62,000 bases of DNA from Acanthaster planci (Eukaryota; Echinodermata; Asteroidea; Valvatida; Acanthasteridae), in NCBI RefSeq assembly GCF_001949145.1, contig NW_019091364.1, positions 2,069,513 through 2,131,512 on the forward strand, in the 5' to 3' direction. Both the position numbers and the translations under genes were made by a program. Below are positions 34,901 through 44,500 of the stretch, piece by piece (positions within the stretch are counted from its first letter, which is position 1; every line of letters starts with the position of its first letter). The notes beneath the pieces are model-generated. The model was not told the DNA's origin, did not search any database, and saw only the letters and a program-made list of their open reading frames with translations.

Positions 34901-36147
34901 ATGTATACAACGAAGGCAGTTGCGGGATTTGTTTCTGAGGGCACCCAGGGGACGGATGCACCATTGTTTTTTTTTTCAAGGGTTGCACTGGAAACAAATC
35001 GTGTTCCGTCCACTGCATCACTAAAACATGAGCAATTGGTATTAGCAGCGCTGTATTGATTGGTGACTGATTATCCCGCTTCACAGGTGGCAAGTTATTC
35101 TTTTTTTTTCTTTCGAGATCAAATGGGTTCCGATGTACCCCACACTGCCCTACTGTTGTGACATCATATAGTCTGACATGATTTGAGAATGTGTAATTCA
35201 GGTTGACAGTCTGCGTTTCTGTATTCATGCTTCACTAACTCACTATTATTGTGTTTAATCATGGTAAGGGCATAGACATTCTGGCGAGTTTTAATCGTGT
35301 GAGTGTTGGTTTCACGCTGACGGGAGCTAAGATAATCCTACAGCCTCTCTGATCGCTAGCTCAACGACATGTACTCCAGTAGCACTGCACGTCGTCACTT
35401 TGGGGTTGATCACTTCGATGCAAACCTCTCAAGAAAGTCGCATGAGTTATGCGTACTTAATTGCCACGTTGGTAATAAAAACATGTTTACCCTTCGGGTT
35501 CAAGGCCGAGCAGTACTCTGCCAAGTTGACAATGAGCCAGTGTTAATTCAGTGGCAAGTACATGTACATGTACACACAGAACGCAACACGCTTGCTTTGT
35601 GAGACCACTTACAACTTGAACGCTTGGTTTCTCTTTGAAGAAGTCGATTTTCATGGCTCGCGATTAAAAGAAGAATAATACCCTAGCTGTCTGGATGTAA
35701 GGTTCTGGGTATTCAGTGTACACAAATAAAGACACACAATGTATCTATATCATGAAGAGTGCCCCTCGTGTGATATGCATGGTGTCAGTACCCCTTTAAA
35801 TTTCCATGGCCAGACAAATGTTTCGATTTACGTGAACCCTCACCTCACACTGCCCTACTTTAGGCCTATGCTTGGGTAACGTCCGACGTGAACTTAGTAC
35901 GCGCACTTGACCTCGAGTGTGCATGGTCTGCGTATACTAGAGACTATAATGCCGTCACCTCCAGGGACCAAGGGGCAACATTTTCCGCTGACTCACTTTG
36001 TTGTGTAGGTCTGTAATAGGCCCATACATAATTCCATCGAGCATTGTTATTGGGGCAGCGGCTTCACACGGACGGGAACCTACAGCCAGGCTCCGATCGC
36101 CAGCTCGCGGCGCTCACGGCGGTGGACGTGGCAACTCGAAAGCAGTC

Positions 36148-38054
36148 ATGGCGACGTCGACGTTGAAAAGCGTGTTCCACGATCCAGACTACTACACCAA
36201 GGCCTTCAAATCGTATTCGGCAGTCTCTGATAAGACGGGCGTGTTTTCGCGCTGGGGGGATGTGTTCGAAGAAGCCGTGGCCCCCCAAATCAATGCAAAG
36301 CTGAGCAAGCATGAAGAGTTGAGAGTGCTGGGAATCGGTAGTGGAACGGGTACGTAGCCAGGCTACGCTAGATGCAACTACTGTGTAAACCTGCGGTGTT
36401 AATTTAACACCCTGGGTGTTATCGGAGGACTACACTAAAGTATTAGGTCAACACCATTTTAACACAAATACATATCTGTTTTGCAGGTATCTCGTATATC
36501 GGGCAAGTTGATGTTAAATTAAAGTGTCAGTGTTTTACCGCTGCGTATTATAGTAACAAGCAGTCTGCAATTTTATAAACGTGCGTCGACTCAGAGAAAG
36601 GGAATTCGATCTGATAGTTCCAGGCGAAAATCCGAATCCTAAACCACTTCGGTTCAGTCCGATCGGACGTCCTACGTGGCTCAATCCGACTCTGATCTGA
36701 AACCAACAAAAATTGCTCTATTAAAGGCTTAAAAATGTATTGTCGACGGCGTTTAGGCCGTGAATCAATACTTCATCACGTTTACTTTTTGTGTTATTTG
36801 TAAACTTAGGGTTTCTTGGGTAAAATGTGTAATACAGGCAAATCTTCCATATGAATTTGCAAAGGGTTAATTTTTAACCTGCAATAATTATTTGTTTGGA
36901 CACGAGAGTTTGCTACGTGTTGGCCAATCACAACGGGCGAAATTTGTCGACCATTTTCCAAACGCGCGTTTGGTCGACAGATTTCGCGCATTGTGATTGG
37001 CCAACGCGTTGCCGCTCTTGGAGGCGCACTATTGTGAAACGCCCGTGTTGATATGTTCTTACAGGCGAGTTGGATTTGCAGATGCTGACAAAACTGCTGC
37101 CGCGCTTCCCGCTCATCCACAACCGTGTAGTTGAGCCCGCAGAGGACGCCATGGACAAATACCAGGCTCTGGTCCAAAGCAGGGCTCAGGAACTGCAAGG
37201 TGTTCGATGGGATTGGCGACAACAGACGATCGACCAGTACACGGAGGAGGCGCGCGGGGGTGACTCGACGAAGTTCCATTTCGTCCACGCGTGCCAATGT
37301 CTTTACTACGCGGCAGATCTGGAAAGCTCGTTGACGTATCTGTATAACTGTGTGGAACCGGGTGGGGTAATGGTGGTGTCTCTCATAACAGGTAGTCTCG
37401 TACGCTGTAGAAAAAGAAACTTGAAAATGTTATTCAATAATTTCAGTTCATTTTATTTGATTTCTTTTTTTAGTTGATTAATTCGGGTTTGCAGCTCGTT
37501 GGCCGATCACAACGCGCGAAATCTGTCTGGCCCTTTCCAAACGCGCATTGGGTCGACAGATGTCGGGCACTGTGATTGGCCAACGCGTTGCAAACTCTTG
37601 GAGGCGCACTATCGTGAAATGCCTGTATTAAACATCTCATTACGGACAAGTCCTATGGAAACTTGAGGAAAGAATGACAAATCTTATGTTTTGTGCCATA
37701 GAAACCTCCGGTATGTACAGGTTATGGCATCACTTTCCAAGTTTCCAAGACGCACTGATGAAATACGTCAGCTCCTCCGACATACGGGGATATCTAACCC
37801 GTCGGGGCATCCCGTACACGGAGCACCATCAGTCCTCGCGAGTCGACGTCACCGATTGCTTCGACGAGGCTTCAGAGGCCGGCGGTCACGTGCTGGACAT
37901 CATGACCCACGTCGTGAAGCTCAGGGAGACGGCATCGGCAGAGCTGCTGGCGGAGGTCATGCAATCCATGGCTGGCTGCTCCGAGAAGAGCGGGAACCGG
38001 TTCTTCATAACAAATAACTGGGATGCTGCCGTTGTGAACAAGCCAGTCGAGTAA
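36148..38054 (+). CDS. Histamine N-methyltransferase-like protein, copy 2, complete
   Basis: Exons 36148-36349, 37065-37391 and 37702-38054 join in phase to 293 residues, close to the 292 of human HNMT. SAM-binding motif I is ELRVLGIGSGTG (about 58-68). The acidic residue that binds the SAM ribose is in RVVEP (88-92). The family stretch FHFVHACQCLYYAADLESSL is intact, as is EPGGVMVVSL. The C-terminal exon carries SRVDVTDCFDEASEAGGHVLD, equivalent to the HNMT substrate-side region. Expected role: cytosolic, SAM-dependent N-methylation of histamine or a related amine (family knowledge; substrate inferred). It is the tandem partner of 31807-33535 and the intact one. The longer open frame that begins at 35998 is not needed; ATG 36148 aligns with the start of copy 1. 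Both introns carry a family B palindrome just before the acceptor. Confidence 0.9.
36906..37045. mobile_element. Palindromic element, family B, in HNMT-like intron 1
   Basis: Arms TGTTGGCCAATCACAACG and TTGTGATTGGCCAACGCGTT enclose ATTTGTCGAC / GTCGACAGATTT. It lies about 20 bases upstream of the exon 2 acceptor. Copies: 37488-37640 and 46160-46320. Confidence 0.85.
37488..37640. mobile_element. Palindromic element, family B, in HNMT-like intron 2
   Basis: GGCCGATCACAACGCGCGAA and CACTGTGATTGGCCAACGCG form the arms around a GTCGACAGAT core. The right flank GGAGGCGCACTATCGTGAAA is shared with the copy in intron 1. The end is about 60-80 bases before the exon 3 acceptor. Confidence 0.85.
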
Positions 38055-38493
38055 ATCACACAAGGCGCCCACCTTCCTGGAAAAATTCCTGGATCCACCC
38101 GTGCACATGATTGCATTGTCACGCTCAGTCCATCCAAACATGAGCTGAGAAAATAAGGAACACTGCACCGCAGCGAGATAGTAACTCGAATTTTTTTTTG
38201 CAAGTGGCCCTTGTACGCTTCCGTAGAGTTATTATATGAAGTTTTGAACATGAACATTCATTTACACTGGCTTTCTATACAGTGGTGTTTTATACTTTTA
38301 TTGAGGGGCCTGAAAACGTATTCTTGGAAACGTATGGACGGCCACAGAGTTTATTTCAGAGCTTAGTTTGTTAGAACTTTCTTTGTGTTTCATAGTTGCT
38401 CGTTTAAAAACATAACATAGATGATTATCTTCAATCCATACTTGTAAACTAACACATTCATATTCAGTAGGCCCATAATTTTTCGGATTTTTA

Positions 38494-38499
38494 AATAAA
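38494..38499 (+). promoter_or_regulatory. Polyadenylation signal (AATAAA) after HNMT-like copy 2
   Basis: TTAAATAAACTC lies about 440 bases past the stop codon. A second AATAAA follows near 38583, so either could end the transcript. Confidence 0.4.
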
Positions 38500-39388
38500 C
38501 TCGGGGTTAATTTGGCCCCATGATGTGCTTGTGTCCGGCAGAACTCGCTATTATGCCCAATATTCTGAAAAATATATAAAAAAATAAAGACAGTGTATTC
38601 GCTAGTTCTTGATATATTCTGTTGTACTGTGAAAATCCATTTTACTTCAAAAAGAGCAGACGACTCGCATACCCCACACGTAAATAAAAACGTGTTTTAA
38701 GGGGCAGTAGCGTTACTGCTGTTCGCTCCTAATTCTTGAGTTTCAGACTGAGTGCAGATTGAGTTCATATTATTTAGTGATCGGAAACTCAATGATTGAG
38801 TCTGCGATTACTGAACTAGGATTTCGGAATAATCCGAGTTCATTTTGTTGATAGAGGGCGCTCTACAAGGGCCTGTTTTTCATTCATACCATCTGTGGTG
38901 GGTTTTTCCACGTGGGACTTTCCCGACGCTGTCATCACATGTTGATTTCATCACCGTGCTTACTTCACTAGTTACGGTCTGCACTTTCCCCAATTCACTC
39001 AGTACTACGCTGACTGACACAGAATCAAAACAAGCATTTTTTGAACAGTCCTGAGCCGTGACTCTGACCACGCAATGCAAATGGCAGACAAACATGTAGC
39101 GAGCGCAGGTGGAGGTGAGTATCAAAAATAGGTTTGTACAGGTTTTTGAGTGTGTCTGTAGCTGCCTTCCTCCTCCGTTGTCTGTCAACATGTCTGAGAC
39201 TCAAGCTCCGTGTGGCTTTCAGCTGTGCTGATCCGGCAGTAGAAAGAAGGCCAGAACCAAAATTGTGATTGGTCCTCTTGGGAGCATTTTGTCGGACCAA
39301 TATCATGGAATATTATATTCCCTTCCTGTCATCAAGGTACACTCGCATTCCAACCCGGCGACGGATGCTCTTTACACGTTCGCTCCAT

Positions 39389-39502
39389 GACAACTTTCAT
39401 GGCTCAGTGTGAGTGCACCGTTCCGTGTTCGCTAAGCGAATACATGTCATGTACAAATGCTCAAAATCAACGGAGCACTCACACTTAGCCATGAAACAGT
39501 TG
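39389..39502. repeat. Hairpin-forming inverted repeat
   Basis: ACAACTTTCATGGCTCAGTG and the following GAGTGCACCGTT are repeated in reverse complement at 39467-39502 (AACGGAGCACTCACACTTAG then CCATGAAACAGTTGT). The loop of about 40 bp contains GCTAAGCGAA. No coding content. Confidence 0.75.
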
Positions 39503-39884
39503 TGCAACAATCTTGAATTGCAGTTGCATTGGTAACTTCATGTCCCAGATATGCCAGAAGTACTGGATTTTCCACTGTTCGTGTTCATGGAAGTTCCACA
39601 CCCGTCATTTGCAAGTCATTATCAGAGTTTCGTTTTTTTTTTGCAGAAAGACTTCAGACTCTGAAAGTTTTTATCACTTTACAGTGTAAAAAAAGTGGCA
39701 TGAGAAGAATTGTCAAACATCAGAATTACCTACTTCATCAAGGGTTTGGAATAAGCCTTTATCACAAATAGGGTAGTGCGGGAATTTTTGACCAGCAGGA
39801 GAATTCGACCAACTTCATTAAGAAAACTACACAGCTGGTCAAATTTCATGCTTTTCCTATGTGGTCCAGTACCCCCACCTTTAA

Positions 39885-40030
39885 TTTATCTTACTGCATG
39901 AGTGATTTTGTATAATGGCACCGTTGGTAGAAAAGCATTGCGGGAAGGCAATGGGTTCAATGTTTTCTCCTTTTTCCTTCCCACAATGCCTTTCTACCAT
40001 TGTGCAAAATCACCCATGTAGTATTTGTGA
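39885..40030. mobile_element. Short palindromic element
   Basis: Left arm GCATGAGTGATTTTGTATAA through GGTAGAAAAGCATTGCGGGA; right arm TTCCCACAATGCCTTTCTAC through GTGCAAAATCACCCATGTAG. The arms are about 60 bp with a short centre, typical of a small MITE. Confidence 0.75.
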
Positions 40031-41517
40031 TAAGGCTAATGCTGGGTCACTTTTGGAAAGATCTTCCTCGATGCAACTCTTATCTCAGGTGACCAACATT
40101 GGGGGTCAGAGGTCACCAAGTGGTGGTTATTTTGTTTGAAATTACAAAATGCTTCTTCTCGGGCACCGCTGATCAGATAGATTGCAATTTGGAAGATCAG
40201 ACCTTGTCTTGTGTTCACACAATTTGGCCAATGACTACCAGTTGGTGTCTTTTTACCCAAAACATGCGTCGTTGTCAACATTCTTCAGCTGCAATAAACT
40301 ATCTTTGATTGTGTTTCTTTGAATTTTGCCCTGTGCAGAGTTTTTGTAAACAGTGTACATACAAGTGGTCATTTCACGAAAATTTACAAAGTGCAACGTG
40401 CAGTTGCATCATCCCAATAATGTCAGCCACGCCTACGCAATCGTGCCCTTGTTGAAATGAAATCTTCTCAGAGATAATTGTTTGTACGTATTGATTAAGG
40501 TCAAAGGTCACCCTGTGGTCAGCAGTGGTTGTTTTGGGAAAATGTTTAAGTTGTTTGCGTGCTTTTTTATAACGGATTTCAACCTCTCTTTGCTAAGTAC
40601 AGCAATCCGGAAGCCATCGATATAAGTTGTAAGGTTGTTGTCAAAGTGTTGACAGCAGTTTTGTTTTACCAAAAAGTTGCTATCTTTGATGGCATTCTTT
40701 TTTATTTCATTGTAATCGATTTCAGGCACACTACAGCTGTTATGAGATCATTGTGCTCTTGCGTTTTTGCTGTTTTTCCTTTCTCTGTTTTTTTTGGCGA
40801 CCTTCAGCTAAAGGTGAAAAGCTGAACTTGTGGTCAGATGAGATATCCCCCTTTGCCGCAGTAAACTTGTCATTAATTGTCATCAAGAGCCAGCCAGTGT
40901 TTTGTGCTTTCATACACGTATACCCAGTATTCGCTTGGATGCTAAGAGAAAGAGGAAGCCAACCAAATAGGAAGAATTTGTATTTGCTAACTGATACCAA
41001 AAAGAAGGAGGGACCCATGCCTTTCGTTAAATGTGATATCTGTTTACTCAGTGTATTAGCAGTGCTTACATAATAGTACTTATTAGGGAGTATTTGGCCT
41101 GCACAGATGTGTATCAGCGACGACCCAAACAGATATACTCATCAGCTTTAATTTTTTTTTATCCTAGCCTTGTGGAGGTACTGAAAATATTGATTGTTAT
41201 ACGATTCTGAGCAAGCACTTCATACCAGGCTAATTAGAAAGAGATAATTCAATCTTTCAAAATTCTGTTATGGTTCCGCTAAGTGACAAGAAAAACTCTC
41301 GCCATTGGGAGATTTGCGAATTTCCCATGAGTATTAGGTTTGAAGTTACTGAAGCTAGTGTGTGGTAGTCTCATGTTTCCTACTGTACCTCCATGCTTGG
41401 ACAGATTTTTGCGGCTGTAACAGGCTTGCGTTTAGAATGGCCGGTCGCATGTTGTGTTGACAGAATATTTTAATTTGCTTTTTGCTCTCTATTCAGGTCG
41501 CAGGATTCAGAACATGT

Positions 41518-44500
41518 ATGCTTAGAAGGGAAACATCAGACTGGCAGAGGGCCGGGGAGGCTGCCCTTACCATCCGGGAGCACTCCCTGGCCAAGTGGGC
41601 TCCTGCCAAGAACCGGGCGCTCAGGCTGAGGAGGACGGCCTCGCATGTACAGACGACCAGCAGGGCTTGTGGTGAGATGTTGTCACAGGGACGAGAGTCG
41701 TCCCGGGGTGTGCTAGAGGACGCCGAGTGCAGGTGTGTAGAGGGCATTCTCACTGACTTATGTTCCCTGATTCATGTGTTTGTCTGCCATGTTGGTGGGC
41801 AAAGATCACCCATGGAAGAAGTGTGGCTCATTGTAAAGCTTTGACAAATTGACGAAAATGTAAAGTCAGCACACCATGCACAATATATAAACGACAATTG
41901 TACATGGCATGAGTTGTGACCATTTTTTTGTTTGACGAAGAATTCAGATTTATTTAACATGAAAATAAGCTTCACTGTTTGGTTGAACATAACGTGTAAC
42001 ATGCTGTCTCTAACCAATGCTTGCCTCATTGCAACGTTGACCAGTCTCGGGGAAAACCATGTGGTACTCTGACATCTTTTCACTCAACCTTAGGAATCGC
42101 AACAGTATCTGCTTTGAGCAGGAACAAAAGAAGGCGTGTTTTTAAATGAACTGAACAGTCCTTTGGTACGAACTCACCACATCGCCGCAAGTTTTTTGCG
42201 CATTTGGCATGGGGCACACTGCGTACGCACAACAAATTTATGCTGGAACGTAAAGGTCTTCGCGTGCACGCCGAACAAGTGCAAGAACGCGGTGGCAAAA
42301 CTTCTAAGTACCAGTCTGTCTTTCTTTCACCGGTGAGGGTGCACTTCACCTCAGGGCAGGCGCTGCACTCCATGGATATGTTCTTTGCCCTTATTTCACA
42401 GTGCACAATATCAATTTGGATGCAGTCTGTGCGAATTCCGTCCTGCCGCTGTAAGAAGAACTCTCTGACTCAAGATCCTAACCTTTGTTTTCAGCTCTGC
42501 CCGGTGCGGCGACCGTCCGATACAGCTGTTTGTCAACAGTTCTTTGAGAATGCCACTCTGCCTGCAGCTGCCACCATCCACCTCAGTCTCTGCCTTGAAG
42601 GGATTACTGGAAGACAAACTCGGGATTGAAACAGAAAAGCAGCATCTCTATACCGGGATGCAGGCTGAGGTAAAGACACAAGTTATGCGTTAATGTGTCG
42701 TCAGAGGGCAAGAGCTTTGTATCACCAGGAGTGGCCCGAGTAAACCTTTCGTACATTCGTTGTAATTAAATTAAAATAACAAAAACAGTCTCTGAGATGC
42801 CATGGAGACGCCGGAAACATATACCCTCTATTGTAGTTGACTCCTTTTACGTTTCAGTAAAATCTCTACCAGAAGTGAAAGCAGTCAACAATTTGTTGCC
42901 CTGTTTTTAATGTTGTGATGAGAAGAACAGTTCATCCCATTTCGTTTCAAAATGACATCGTCTGTATGTTGTAGAAAATAGGTACACTGTACGTGTATAT
43001 GGCAATTACCTTATATCTGAAATGGATTTAAAAGCTGTGTCCTCCGCGAAATGAATTGTTTGTGAAATTGAGGGACACATCAAGATGACTCATTGTTTTT
43101 TTTCACTCAGGAGTTACTTGTTTGAAGTTGAAATTTCTCCACATAAACCATGCACTCTTCATATTAAGAATAAACAATTGTTTTAAGATCTCCACTTTTC
43201 TGAATAAACGCTTCAGTTCAGAAAAGGAGCTTTCTGAATCAGATGAAGGAACCCCAAGACATTTGAAAATTTGAATTTCTTTTGGCAGCTTCGTGAACCG
43301 CTGTCCTTGGAGGATCATGGCATCAAGCAAGATACCAACTTGGAGTTGCGTCTGGTGTCTGGACTAATGGGAGGAACTCGGAAGAAAAAATCAGCAGGTT
43401 AATTAATTCTGCCTATAATAACTGCAGCTCTGTCTGCAGTATTTTAAAATAATCATAATGCGGCAGTTAAGAGCGTCCCAAACGCCCTGTCAAGTTCCCT
43501 AAACCTCAAACGGGGCAGTGGTTTCTGAGGTTTTATTTTAACTCGGTAAACCTCACCAAATTTTTGACTGAAACTTCCCATCCTTTCTGATAACCTCTGC
43601 TGAAATAGCAGAAAAATGTGGCTCCTCAGCGGGGATGAATTGTTGTCTTTGTCATTCAGAGACGAGGAAAAAATCTGGCAAGAAGCAGCAACTGAAAGAG
43701 GAACCAGAATCTGAGAAAGTTTCCACTGACGAGAGCCACGAGAGGAAACCCGAAGAATCACTGCCATCGGAGAGAGAACCAAACTTTCCTTCCACAGCAG
43801 GTACTGTTGCAAGTAAGCTTGAACGGTATCCCTACTTAAAAGTGTAAACTTTTCCCGGTGTTAACCTGCACGCCACGGTAAATGTCTGGTCCTACTGGCT
43901 TCCCTTGTGGCACGGTGCTCGAGAATGTGGACACACCTCGTTTGAAATCCCGGACAAGATGTCTATCACCTTCTCTCTATCCTGGAGTTTAGAAATCAAG
44001 CATAGATTGTGCACATAATAGACATCTGGGGTGCAGTATAGCTGCTTTAACATGACGAATGTTTAACACCAGTCACAGTAGATTTCCTGTCACTCCACCT
44101 GAGCTGGTCTACCCAGTCAAGTTGACGTCTGAGTGCTTCTACAATTAACTGTTCCATTTTTACAGGGAGGAGAAGGAGGCTCAAGAAAGCAAGCAAGACA
44201 CCCCAGTCTCTGGAAGGAGCAGCTGCCTTGCCTGATGGCAAACTTGGAGAGGACCCCGCCGAGGGGGACAGTCATCAACCCAGTGCCTGCTCCGCAGACA
44301 GTGCTGGGGGTCGCAGACAACCAGACTCAGGTACTTGAATTTCTCCTGCCCTGCTGAATTAAGACTAAGTCAAAGAAACCACATTTTTACAGGTGCCCTG
44401 AGACCCCTGTTTTAAACCAGGCCATACGTGTTCTGTGAAACAAGGATTAGAAAGTTACTTTTTCTTAAAATGTAGCCAAGACCACGCGCACGAATATATA

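Larger units (their letters stand above)
33536..36147. other. Spacer between the two HNMT-like copies
   Basis: About 2.6 kb without a supported gene. 33890-34560 holds inverted fragments: AAAGCCTGGTTGCCATACG near 33998 against the complement of GGAACCCAGGCTTTATA near 34440. The 148-residue open frame at 34121-34567 lies inside this and shows no family similarity. 34589-34900 looks like a second element. From 34900 to 36147 I see nothing clear beyond the presumed promoter of copy 2. Confidence 0.5.
38055..41517. other. Spacer between HNMT-like copy 2 and the NLR gene
   Basis: About 3.4 kb. It contains two hairpin elements (39389-39502 and 39885-40030). A possible untranslated exon ends at 39114 with a good donor, GAG|GTGAGT. 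If spliced to the acceptor at 41497 it would enter in a frame with a stop, so it could only be non-coding there. No other coding candidate is supported. Confidence 0.5.

Noticed and set aside
39075-39114. Possible first coding exon of the NLR gene (MQMADKHVASAGG then a good donor)
   Set aside because: Its phase 1 end would read into a stop at the 41497 acceptor. It can only be a non-coding leader exon, if it is an exon at all.
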